Of a stretch of DNA of 64,000 bases, positions 54,635 through 64,000 are shown in pieces. Under the pieces are notes generated by a model. It had not been told where the DNA came from and searched no databases. It saw nothing but the letters and a program-made list of their open reading frames with translations. The position numbers and the translations under genes are program-made. Position 1 is the stretch's first letter. Each line of letters opens with the position of its first letter. The DNA comes from Forficula auricularia (taxonomy: Eukaryota; Arthropoda; Insecta; Dermaptera; Forficulidae): positions 5,904,215-5,968,214 of the forward strand of contig JALMQS010000136.1 of the NCBI GenBank assembly GCA_024734495.1, in the 5' to 3' direction.

Positions 54635-55465
54635 TTGGGAGAGGAAGTGAATAAATTAAAAAATAATTTTGAAGAAATAATAAAGAAATTAAAGGATGAT
54701 TTGGAAGAGGAAAGAAACAAGAGGATAGAATTGGAAGAAATGGTAAAAAGGAAGAAAAATTCGGAAAAGGCTAGTGATTTTGAGATTAATAGGAATATTC
54801 AATTAGCAGACGTGGGAAAATTCCTTCCGGTGTTTAGAGCTCTCCCAGAGGAAGATCCGAAGTTATTTTTAAAAAAGGTCGAGAATACTCTATTAAAATA
54901 TAAAGTACCGGAAGATGTTTGGCTCATGGTGGTTTCGGATCAGTTGTTAGATAAGGCCAAGATATGGTGGCGGGTGGTGAATCAATTTCCAGCGTTGGAT
55001 TGGAAAGATTTTAAAATGAAATTTCTCCGAGAATACGATAGTTTAATCGTAGTCTCAAAGTTAAAGGTTATGTTTTATGGGGAGAAACAGAGAGGGGACG
55101 AACCTATAAGGTTATTTATTGAGAATAAGATGGCTTTATATAAGAGAGTTTTTCCGGACGAAGATGTTGGTTCAATCCTGCAAGTTTTAGTAGAGATGAT
55201 TACTCCACGTATTAGATCGTCCATTAGGGGAATGAAATTCACTGATATTGAAGGGTTTATGCAGACGGTAGAAGAAATAGAAAGGGATTTGAAGGATGTG
55301 GATAAAGAAGAGAAGACGGGTCCCACTCAAGATAGAAGGTGCATTCAGGATAGACGTTTTTGTGGATTCTGTAGACGGGAAGGACATAGGGAAGAGACTT
55401 GCTTCAAGAAGGGAAACGAGTGGAGGAGCAAGGAAATAGGGAGTTCCTTGTTCAAAAAGCAGTAG
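54635..55465 (+). CDS. gag: Retrotransposon Gag (capsid and zinc knuckle)
   Basis: The open frame begins at a TTG, with the first in-frame ATG at 54740. An N-terminal piece with an ATG at 54564 lies in another frame and stops at 54627, so a small indel has probably separated the original start. Residues 1-50 are a charged coiled coil. About residues 60-220 resemble the retrotransposon gag capsid fold (FRALPEEDPKLFLKKVE, AKIWWRVVNQF, FLREYDS). Near residues 237-250 is a perfect CCHC zinc knuckle, C-x2-C-x4-H-x4-C. It would assemble particles and package element RNA. The terminal residues overlap the next frame by 67 bases in the -1 register. Confidence 0.85.
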   Translation: MGEEVNKLKNNFEEIIKKLKDDLEEERNKRIELEEMVKRKKNSEKASDFEINRNIQLADVGKFLPVFRALPEEDPKLFLKKVENTLLKYKVPEDVWLMVVSDQLLDKAKIWWRVVNQFPALDWKDFKMKFLREYDSLIVVSKLKVMFYGEKQRGDEPIRLFIENKMALYKRVFPDEDVGSILQVLVEMITPRIRSSIRGMKFTDIEGFMQTVEEIERDLKDVDKEEKTGPTQDRRCIQDRRFCGFCRREGHREETCFKKGNEWRSKEIGSSLFKKQ

Positions 55466-55842
55466 GATTCCCTAAGAAAGTAAGAATAGAAAGTGAGATC
55501 TCTAGTCATATTATTTGTTGTGAGAATAAATTTTCGGAAATCATTTGGCCATCAATGGAATTACAAATAGAGGAAAGAAGAAGGGTATTAACTAATGAAG
55601 ATAATTTAATTCCGTACTGGTTGAATGAAGTCAAGGAGGATGAGTTGAATAAAATGGAAGAGGAGAAACTAGATGCTGGGCAGATGAAATTAAATCAAAA
55701 TAAGGAAGAGTTACTTCATCAAATAAAATTATATTTAGAAGAATCGATGGATGGAGCAAAAATTATTGAAAATAGTCAAGAAAGGGGAAGGTTAGTTAAA
55801 TATCATTCGAGTTATTTTAAACCTAGGAAGAAAGAAGAATGA
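55399..55842 (+). CDS. Second ORF of the gag-only element, unknown
   Basis: An open frame of 147 residues in the -1 register relative to gag, overlapping its end, the layout of a frameshift-expressed gag-pol. It has an EISSHIICCEN stretch, an acidic middle rich in Glu and Lys, and ends GRLVKYHSSYFKPRKKEE. No protease, RT or integrase motif is visible. The final basic segment could be the remnant of a pol C-terminus after deletion of the rest. I see no classical slippery heptamer; the stretch before the gag stop reads TTCAAAAAGCAG. Confidence 0.55.
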   Translation: MLQEGKRVEEQGNREFLVQKAVGFPKKVRIESEISSHIICCENKFSEIIWPSMELQIEERRRVLTNEDNLIPYWLNEVKEDELNKMEEEKLDAGQMKLNQNKEELLHQIKLYLEESMDGAKIIENSQERGRLVKYHSSYFKPRKKEE

Positions 55843-55883
55843 TCCTGTGAGAAGCTGCGTCCGCGTTCTAAGGAGGGGAGAAT

Positions 55884-56015
55884 TGATGCGTACAAAGCTT
55901 ACTTGATGTATTGTTAATCGTTCTATTGTTTGTATTTATATTTATATGTTGACGTTGTTGTTAAATAAATGTTTTTTAATGAGATTACGAGTTCCTAATT
56001 AATATGATCGTAATA
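55884..56015 (+). repeat. 3' LTR of the gag-only element
   Basis: Identical to 54351-54482 and followed by the AGTT duplication. Confidence 0.9.
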
Positions 56016-56824
56016 AGTTTGTCTGTTACTACTTGGGATTATAGTCCTCTGCCACCTATGATTAAATCAATTATAAATTTTGTCAAGTCCTAATGTCCTA
56101 AAGTTGTGCAAAATTTTATTTAGTTCTCACAAGCAGAGATTAGGTGAGGTAGAGAAAGGTCATACCATCCTTGTTAAGGTTTTGACCAGGTTTCCTTAAC
56201 AACTTATGGCAAATGCCGGGATGGCCAATACGTTGCTTGCTCCTGGTATCAGGTTTTTGCGCGGAATTTTTAAATTACTTTTTGTCTTTTGATGGAAATC
56301 TATGGTCATGTTATTTGTTAATGAGCATACATTTCTATTTTTTTTTTACTTGTTAAATTGTTGTAATTAATTTGTATTGATGTTTATTAATGCATTGTAG
56401 CTAGATTGTATTGATGTTTGGAGGACCTAGCCACCGAGGACTTGTGCCTCTAAGCAGGTCGAGGAATAAAGATTTATTTATTTATTTATTTATTTATGAC
56501 TCAGTCAGATCGTTGCGACACTTTTGCATGACTGATAATGTTTCAGTCATGCTATAAGTGGAGCAATTCGATCTCGGCTGAGCATCGAATCGATCTCATC
56601 AACCGGTCGAATGGGAGGAGGGGCCAACCGCCAACTAGTAGCCCCTCCCACGCTAACAAAGCGGGTGGCGCCCATTCTGGCTTTCCATCAGGGCACAAAC
56701 AACGCCCTGCACAAACATTGTTAGGACCCCACCGACTTGGTGGGGGGCGCGGACACGCACCACACAGCACTCAGCACTCACGAGCGCCCTAACAACACAC
56801 AAACAAGAAAGGATTTTTACATTA

Positions 56825-57300
56825 TTAAAAAAAATTTAATCCTCTAATTGACTTTTTTTTGAAATTTGAATTTTTGCCATTTTTAGATGCAATTTTTTTA
56901 TAAAATGAAATAAAAAAAAAATGGTGAATAACCCCATTGTGCGCAGAGTATAACAACGGTTGAGCAACTTTCAAAAAGTTGTTACGTTCTTTGATATTGA
57001 ATTTATAACTCTGCAAGTTATAATAGTCAATAAATTACGTTTAACGTGATGATATTTATTTAATACAAGCTTAAAATTTAACTTTGCTAGTTGTTCTATT
57101 TTATACTATAAGCAATTTAGTTGGATATAAAACTTGCCAAAAATAGGCATTACCCGAGGCCAAGGGGGTAAAAAAAACTTTCCAAGTTATAAATTCAATA
57201 TAAAGGAACGTAAGAAGTTTTCTTTTGAACATTGTACATCCCTATAGCTATGATTTAAGGAACTGGTATGGAACTTGGTACTCGTTTAGATCTCAACTCT
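56825..57300. repeat. AT-rich region with a foldback of ~60 bp arms
   Basis: AGTTGTTACGTTCTTTGATA (56979) and ATTGAATTTATAACTC face CAAGTTATAAATTCAATATA and AAAGGAACGTAAGAAG at 57185-57225. No ORF supported. Confidence 0.5.
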
Positions 57301-57790
57301 TTTTTCGGCGAAGCCGAAACCCTCGAACTACTTTTGTACTGAACTTTTTCACATTTATGTTTTTGGTCAGATATCATTAATTTTTGTAAAGTTCTATCTT
57401 TTTATTTATCTCAATAAAATTTATTCAATGCATGCAAATGTATAGCAGTTGAATTTCACCTCTTGATTTTGTCCTGAAGAACGAAAAACTTCGAATTTTC
57501 GATTTCACCCTCTATTAATGTATCAAGCTCCACCAGTATGCCAAATTTCAGCATTCTAGGATCAGCGGAAGTACTCTAGTGAGTCAGTGAGTGTTAAAAA
57601 TGGCACTTTTCAAAGCTTAATAACTCAATAACTATCATAGATTTATTCATAAAATTTGGAATTCTAGGTATTCCAGTGGTTCTTATTAGACATTCAAAAT
57701 TTTTAAGTGTGTAGGTCTAATAGTCTTTAAGTTATGGGGGGTCGAAAGTAGCCCTATTTTCCGAACTTGGGTGAGACACTGCCGTGCGCC
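57301..57790. other. Gene-free repeat-like sequence
   Basis: Resembles old dispersed repeat DNA (words such as GAGTCAGTGAGTG, also seen inverted near 3880). No coding potential. Confidence 0.35.
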
Positions 57791-57792
57791 TA

Positions 57793-58780
57793 GATAAATA
57801 AATAAATAAATAAATCTTTATTTCTCGACCTGCTTAGAGGCACAAGTCCTCGGTGGCTAGGTCCTTCAAACATCAATACAATCTAGCTACAATACATTAA
57901 CAAACATCAATACAAATTAATTACAACAATTTAACAAATAATAAACAAGTAAAAAAAAAAGAAAAAAGAAAAAAATAGAAATGTATGCTCATTAACAAAT
58001 AACATGACCATAGATTTCCATCAAAAGACAAAAAGTAATTTAAAAATTCCGCACAAAAACCCGATACCAGGAGCAAGCGACGCATTAGCCATCCCGGCAT
58101 TTGCCATAAGTTGTTAAGGAAACCTGGTCAAAACCTTAACAAGGATGGTATGACCTCTCTCTACCTCACCTAATCTCTGCTTGTGAGAGCTAAATAAAAT
58201 TTGGCACAACTCTAGGACATTAGGACTTGACAAAATTTATAATTGATTTAATCATAGGGGGCAGAGGACTATAATCCCAAGTAGTAACAGACAGACTGTT
58301 CCACAAATCAATGCCAGATCCTACAAATGAATGTAAACCGATATTTTTCAAGAATCTTGGCTTACGAATCTTTTTTCTATGATCAGCTCTACCTAAATAA
58401 TTTGGTTCCTGAAATCTATTCGTTATTTCCTCCCAACTCCTAAAACCCTTATAGGCTTTGAAAATCACTTTCAATTTAGCCCATTCCCTTCTCTCCAATA
58501 AGCTAGACCATCCTAATTCATTAATCATTGAAGTGACACTACTAAACCTATCAAATTTACCAAAAACAAATCTAGCCGCCCTCCTTTGTACCATATCAAT
58601 TTTCTCTCTAATCGTTGTGGATGTTTGTCCCAAACCACAGAACAATACTCTAAATTAGGTCTTACATAAGTTAAATAAACTTTTGAAAAAAAAATAATAA
58701 TAAATAAATAATACAGACACCGGGTATTTAATTTAATTTTATTAAAAACCCTCTTTGATTTACTCTTATAAAACTTCAAA
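57793..58780 (-). mobile_element. CR1-like LINE, 5'-truncated, (TTTA)n tail
   Basis: The 3' end is a (TAAA)n run on the + strand at 57793-57818. A ~400 bp 3' UTR precedes it, and the RT C-terminus lies at 58220-58780. The 3' UTR matches 56040-56490. Microsatellite tails without poly-A are typical of CR1/L2-like LINEs. Confidence 0.8.
58220..58780 (-). pseudogene. CR1-like RT C-terminal region
   Basis: The first part (58780-58640) contains VRPNLEYCSVVWDKHPQ, a standard post-thumb RT motif. One frame change near 58630 leads into the 58645-58220 frame with IDMVQRRAARFVFGKFDRFS, SMINELGWSSLLERREWAKL, and the C-terminal IDLWNSLS and NFVKS, ending at 58220. Catalytic motifs are absent (5' truncation). 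The last ~35 residues recur at 54262-54350. Confidence 0.8.
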
Positions 58781-59822
58781 ATTGTTCATGTCTCGATACT
58801 CTTTTTCACATATTAATTCTATTAAAACTAGTTTTATTATAAAGCATTTGAAATGGAAAGAAATTAATCAAGCTCTGATAATTTTTAAGATTCATTCTCT
58901 CGTTTTATTTATTTGCTTCGTATTTTATTTTATTTTTAATGTCGAATTGACAAGCAAAAAGTTGTCAAGTATTCAAGAGGAAAAATATAATTTAATATGT
59001 TCATAAAGAAATAAATATAGTGTATATCTATATATTTTTTGTGAAAATAATTATAAAAGTAACATTATCAATAAATTGAAAATGATTTTTTCTCGCTCTT
59101 GATAATTTTATTTTTTATTTTTTGCGCCATCCATCCATCCATCCATCCATCCATCCCTCGCACCTCTCTTTTTCATCGAATCTTGTATCTTCATTAAAAA
59201 GTTTTTTTTTATGGTCGTCGAGCTTTTCCTAGCCTGAATTTATTCTTAAATTAATTAATGAATTAGCTTCTTAGTAAGAAGATCTATCTATTTTAAAGGG
59301 AGGGTCTTATCAAATTAAAAAAGTTATTCGGAAAATTGAAAAATTACATTATAAAGTTTTTTTTTTAAATTAATTTAAAACCATCCGATAATTAAGTATA
59401 TATTTTATGGAAGTAAAATCTTTCTAGATCTTTTGAAATAAAAATAATAAAATGATTAAATTTACCTTATGTACATATTATCCTTTCATATATGATACTC
59501 CTGTCATAATTGACCAGGAGCAAGCTACCTTTTCAGTTGCTTATTTCGGAAAAGCTGAATTTTTTTTCATATGCTTCATTTGGTGTCACTTGTAATTGAA
59601 TGGACCTTCAGCTGGCGCATTTTCGGTGGGGGTGTGTTTGACGCGTTGTGAATGATAAAAATATAAGATATCTTATTATGGCAAGAGCCGAAATTCGGTA
59701 ATACAATAGACAACTTAATATATTTTAAATGAAAAAAATATCCAGCTTTGTTTTTAATTAGGGAAGAGTGCAATATTGATGCGTTGCATCTTTGTCCGCA
59801 TCAGCTGGGCACTCTACCCTAA
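58781..59822. other. Gene-free AT-rich region
   Basis: Contains (ATCC)n at about 59129-59156 and no supported gene. Confidence 0.45.
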
Positions 59823-59848
59823 TCTACTCTTATTAAACGAGCAAAAAT

Positions 59849-59928
<80 letters not shown>
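59823..59928 (+). repeat. Helitron-like 5' end (copy E) running into (AT)n
   Basis: TCTACTCTTATTAAACGAGC is the family 5' end; it is followed by about 60 bp of pure AT dinucleotides and then an LTR-like boundary. The (AT)n may have expanded from the AT-rich start common to this family. Confidence 0.6.
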
Positions 59929-62764
59929 TGTGACAAACCTGGACTTGTAAAATAATTTATTGTTTATTTTACTTCGCCCAGTTTGCGCTCTGACCAAGCT
60001 ACCCCTGCACTTCTCCTCAATATTGAAGATGAGACAATATTGAGTAGGTTGCAACAATAAAATGGTTTACGAGCAGGGTGTACTCAGGGAGATAATCTGC
60101 TATGCTTAGACGCTCTATAAATTATATTAAAAGGCGCAATGCTGAATTTAAAGGTGTTATTGTATCTTATCTGCTTCGCTGGGTTGCGCCCTTGTTGGTC
60201 TAACTGATGTTATTATGATTAGCCCCCCGTTACTTAAGTGAAATATTGATGAGGCTAAAGATGCTGCACAGGGAAGTACCTTATGGAACAGATACTTAAA
60301 AAATTTAATTAAAAATTAACCTGGTAGAAAATTTTCCTTATAATTGAGGGTAAAACGGACTGGAGTGATCAGTTACCTGGAATTGGAAGCTGAAAAGAAG
60401 AAAAAAAATCTTATTGTCTATAGACGGATTGATAATAGAACCAGGTAAATTAATTCAATTCAAATAACTGGAATTTGTTTATATTAAAAATATTGTTTAT
60501 TTATAATAATTGAAATTGTGACTTTACTAAGTTTACCTTGTAAACAAAAGTTATCAATTATAAGTTTGTCGGTAATTTAAGGTAAGTAATTATAATTAAC
60601 AATAACAATAATGAAATAATCTATCACGATATTTTAATTGTGAACAATTAATTCTTCACTTGAGAAAAATCAAGAATTGAAGTTAAAATGTTATTGTAAA
60701 CAATCTATTCAAAATTGGTTCTAATAATACATTAATTAAATGTAAACAATGAATTATCGATTGGTACAACCCAATTGACTGGAAATTTAAATTTTATATA
60801 AAATAATTTATTCAAATTAATTATCACTATTAAATTAATCAAAACTGTACGGAATTGATTGTTCACTTGAGAAAATAATTAATTGGGAAGTCAGTATTAA
60901 TAAAAATTAATATTCAAAAGCCCTAATTCCTTCAGTCAAATTTTGACAGGTGAGTTATAATATTTAGTTTTATTTAATTTTTTAAATTTGGTATAAATAG
61001 TTTTATTATCTAATTATATGCAATTAGCAGTCTTTATCAGTTAATTTAATCTATATGTAATTATTTAGTTTTGGTTTATTTGATTTAACCATTCATTAAT
61101 GTTGATGACATGGTTTGTTTATTTACATGTTTTTTTGACAGTTGTCAAATACTATTTGTTTTGACAGATGTCACTCGCTTCCCTGATTCATTTGACGTCA
61201 AATATACTTCCTGATTACAATTCGATCAGGTGTTTAACTCTTTCAAATTTTAACTCAAATCTTAACTTAATTAATTAAATCAAACAATTTCAATCTTTGG
61301 TCATAATCATGTATTTCTTATAATATTATAAGATTTTAATTTAAAAATAATTTTTTTTAATTAATAAATGTTATTATTATATTTTGGTAATTTGCTGCAA
61401 CAACACATCCGCTAAATAATAATCGCGATTATTTAATTTAAACGTTTTATGAATAACTGGTATTGGAATACGCTTCAATGCATATTCAATTGATTTAATG
61501 ATTTATTGTGAAGAATGGATCGGAATTTTGTCTGTGATTTGTGTCATTATTCTCTTGACCACTAGGTAGGTTTTATTGAAATGGAGTTGTCAACTGCTTC
61601 GGATACTACCGACCCATTTGGGAACTATACATTTACTATAAGTTAAACTTGTTTTGTTTACTTTTTTTCTAATAGTGCAGTGACAATTCCCAGAATTGCT
61701 TTCCTCCCGCGGTTTTAATATTTTGATCACATGACACAGCGTGGGTCCGCCATCTTTCTTTTAGTATTTTTCAATTACCAGATAATTTAATTTTAATATT
61801 TAAAAATTATTGCATTTAATTCAAGGGTTTTATTTTTCGAATGTTTTATTGCAATCAAATTACTTTGATTTAGTATTTGATTTTAATTTAATTGGATTAA
61901 TTCCTCATTAAGGTGACCGGGATGATTGAAAGTGTTTGCCTTAATTAATTATTCAAACTTAAAGTTAAATATAATTCAATACAAATTTTATAAATTTTTA
62001 TTCTTAAATTGTTAATTTTAAATATTTTTAAGTGTTTGAGTTCAATAGTTTTTACGAAATTGAATGGAACCTCAAAGAGTTCAGTATGACGCCATGCGTT
62101 GGCTTTAGCCCGCGTTAGTTATTAATTCGAACCGGTGGCTAATTATGCTCAATTGTATATTGAAAAAAAGTACGTAGGGAGTTTGATAATTCAATTGAAT
62201 GCACTTCAATGTTTTACTTAGCTGTTGGCTTCCACAGGTAATTGAACTCGTGTCCAAGGACACCCGCCGACAACGCAGGTGTGAGCCGATGTCCGCGATC
62301 TGCCGATATTTTCTGGCAAATATCCTTTTCCCTCTGTAGAATCACACGTAACAGGTTCACAGTCACATTCATAAATCCAAAATGTAATGAGATTAGTTGG
62401 ATTCACAAAGATTTTTGCTAACAGATGTAATTCACTGGGGCTAATACGACTTAGGTGTTATCACTTTGAAGGTCAATATACAAGAGGTCGGTCTTTCTGC
62501 TCCGGGTCAAGGCGTCGGCCTTGCCACGTGGCCTTAATTACCTGCTTACCCATGGAGGGCGACACAAATCAATGATTAATTCATATTAATCAGTTCATCA
62601 CCACTAGAGGTCCTTTGCTTACTATATACGGCTATAAATTTGCCAATTATGAATTCCATTCATCTTAAAAGTAACTTACAATTTTAATTATACATTGTTA
62701 TGATTAATTCAGATATTGAGATTACAAAACCAAAAAAAATAAAATTAGACGCTGTATCGTCACA
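59929..62764 (-). mobile_element. Probable long LTR (2.8 kb), minus orientation
   Basis: Ends are TGTGAC (59929) and GTCACA (62764), the inverted ends of a Gypsy-type LTR. Immediately outside the right end the minus strand reads CTGAAGGGGGGAA just before TGTGACGATAC, a good polypurine tract, so this is a 3' LTR read on the minus strand with the internal region to the right. No ORF is seen inside. 2.8 kb is unusually long for an LTR. A DNA transposon with TGTGAC ends is the alternative. Confidence 0.45.
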
Positions 62765-62777
62765 TTCCCCCCTTCAG
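62765..62777 (-). promoter_or_regulatory. Polypurine tract next to the long LTR
   Basis: TTCCCCCCTTCAG on the + strand is CTGAAGGGGGGAA on the minus strand, abutting TGTGACG. Confidence 0.5.
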
Positions 62778-64000
62778 AAATCAAATAAACTTCTATTGGA
62801 TTTCTGAACTTGACTGAAGTTATTTGGACTCTGATTTTATTGGTTCACTTTTTGGTGTTACCAGTTTACTTAAAGCTAAATTGGCTTTTCCGCCTTAATT
62901 ATATAAATAAACAAAATTTTATATCCAGGGTGATTTTCCCTTTATACCCGCAATGATATTACCCCCAACCCCTTTCTATTTTGTTCCTAACCCAATTATT
63001 CATTAATAAATTTATCCCCAATCTTCCATTTCCAGGTCCGATCGCTCACTGTCACTCCCAATCATGATCCGTCAGGTTGTTTTAATTCTGTATCTAACCA
63101 ACACACTACCATTCCTTACGTGAAACCTACCAGCACTATCCCAGTTCAAACGGCGTTAGCCTATTACACAAAATAACCATTCAGGCTGGTCATCTCGGCC
63201 AATCCCACACTAACACAGAATCGTTACTGCTACTTTTTTGGATTGATCATTCAGTTTAGGGTCGTAACCCAGTATTTCCTTAGAAACCACAACATTTAAT
63301 TCCTTTTCTCTTTTCAATTCGTTTTCATTTCTCTGCTACTAGCTAGTGGCACTGAATGTCACCTACTGCTTCACTATTCCCTATCAATGCTGGACCAGGG
63401 TACCGCGCACTAAACAGATCATTTCATATCTTCAGCCTCCACAATTCACACTAAAGACAATTCGGAGATTCTCACTAGCGACACCAAACCATGGATAATC
63501 TATTTGGTATTTGTAGATGATGGTCTATATCCTAGGTGGTACTGTTACGACTTGGCGATCTGTGACACAATTTATCATTAGGTGTTTGGATCCTACTGAG
63601 CTTTTCAAGTTGTTAATTTTAAGACCTGTGTTTTGGGTTTTTAATAAACCCCCCCCCCAATTATTATTAATTGTTTCATGGCAAAACCTTTTCCCCCCCC
63701 CAATCCCAATTAATGCAATGTTTGCTAATGATTCTACTTTTTGTTTCCCCCAAATAATTCGAACTTTTGTCCGAAGGTCATTTTGTCTGTCGTTCTGGTC
63801 CGGTGTAACATTAAGGGCTTCCTTTTCTAATAGATGGAGTTATTAGTTGCTTAGTACCTAGATTAGTATGAACGCGCTTATTCTATGTTATCTTATAACT
63901 AAGGTTAGTAATAATAACGCATTTACAAGTTTTAGTAGTTAGTAACTTAGGTCTAAGAATTAGTACGAACGAACTTAGGCTAAATTAAGGGTAAGTACTT
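62778..64000 (-). other. Presumed 3' internal region of the long-LTR element
   Basis: Less AT-rich than its surroundings in places, with C-runs near 63650 and 63695 but frequent stops in the minus-strand frames I checked (about 63310-63550). No gag, pol or env domain recognised. The element's coding part would lie beyond the window. Confidence 0.3.

Larger units (their letters stand above)
54351..56015 (+). mobile_element. Gag-only LTR retrotransposon with identical LTRs
   Basis: Two identical 132 bp LTRs (54351-54482 and 55884-56015; TGATGCG...GTAATA), AGTT duplications at 54347-54350 and 56016-56019, primer site TGGCGCCCGAACA at 54484, and a purine tract (AAGGAGGGGAGAA) before the 3' LTR. 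The 1.4 kb interior carries gag-like coding sequence and no RT, RNase H or integrase domain. Identical LTRs imply a recent insertion, so an autonomous relative was probably active. Confidence 0.9.
54262..56495 (+). mobile_element. CR1-like LINE 3' end inserted in the TRIM 3' LTR
   Basis: ATGA at 54258-54261 and 56496-56499 flanks the insertion. The start encodes the RT C-terminal tail (RKPRFLKNIGLH-type residues, then GSGIDLWNS) and the end is a (TTTA)n tail at 56472-56495. Without the nested LTR element it is ~565 bp. It matches 57793-58330 of the minus-strand copy. Confidence 0.85.
53809..56794 (+). mobile_element. TRIM (terminal-repeat retrotransposon in miniature), host of two nested insertions
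   Basis: 5' LTR 53809-54082 (TGTAGCGG...CTAACA), tRNA-Trp-type primer site 54086-54104, ~100 bp internal region, purine tract 54183-54202, then the 3' LTR starting at 54207. The 3' LTR is broken at 54261 and resumes at 56500, ending near 56794. ACACA flanks the whole unit (53804-53808 and 56795-56799), a 5 bp target duplication. It has no coding sequence, so reverse transcriptase and integrase must come from another element. Confidence 0.85.

Noticed and set aside
53788..56792. ORFs in the LTR regions at 53886-54080 and 56538-56792
   Set aside because: Same reason: LTR sequence read through, with frames not conserved between copies.
1..64000. CRISPR arrays, operons, rRNA or prokaryotic genes
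   Set aside because: None seen. The tandem repeats here lack the repeat-spacer pattern, and all clear coding sequence is eukaryotic or transposon-derived.

Overview
This window looks like AT-rich intergenic and intronic DNA from an arthropod, most likely an insect. I cannot name the species. The reasons are GT-AG splice signals around a C2H2 zinc-finger gene, an irritans-type mariner, Jockey-, CR1- and RTE-like LINEs, a Penelope-like RT fragment, Helitron ends, LTR elements with eukaryotic tRNA primer sites, and abundant simple repeats. There is no prokaryotic gene density, operon, CRISPR array or rRNA. A 100-N assembly gap lies at 12737-12836.

Layout. 0-3 kb: a DNA element with ~620 bp inverted arms, then an RTE-like LINE tail. 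3.1-6.6 kb: the one convincing host gene, a zinc-finger gene with two phase-compatible exons, nine tandem fingers and two frameshifts. 6.6-12.7 kb: decayed hAT-like ends, a Penelope-like RT fragment and a probable solo LTR. 12.9-36 kb: a series of short exon-like islands with splice signals, some duplicated, buried in TA-flanked foldback elements, a mariner nested in a Helitron-like element, and two LINE copies. 36-44 kb: foldback structures, an RTE-like LINE and a TIR element that seems to carry a small spliced gene. 44.6-46.3 kb: a Jockey-like LINE inserted inside an RTE-like LINE. 46.6-52.6 kb: tandem repeats, including a MITE swollen by an internal minisatellite and a ~148 bp satellite. 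53.8-56.8 kb: a three-level nest with a target-site duplication at every level (TRIM, then CR1-like LINE, then a gag-only LTR element with identical LTRs). 57-64 kb: a CR1-like LINE, an (AT)n tract and a probable 2.8 kb LTR whose internal region runs off the window.

The most interesting signal is a set of hammerhead-ribozyme-like motifs (CTGANGA, stem II, GAAA, self-complementary stem III, TC or TT cleavage position, stem I). They lie at 25871-25913, 26023-26077, 26230-26272, 37095-37134, 37291-37329 and 50000-50044, with decayed relatives at 38095-38127 and near 43855. Most sit in inverted-repeat contexts. That fits the known link between hammerheads and Penelope-like elements or retrozymes, and a Penelope-like RT fragment lies at 9.7 kb. 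All the recognisable copies share one extra nucleotide between the CTGANGA box and stem II, which may be a family-specific variant. No ribozyme activity can be claimed from sequence alone.
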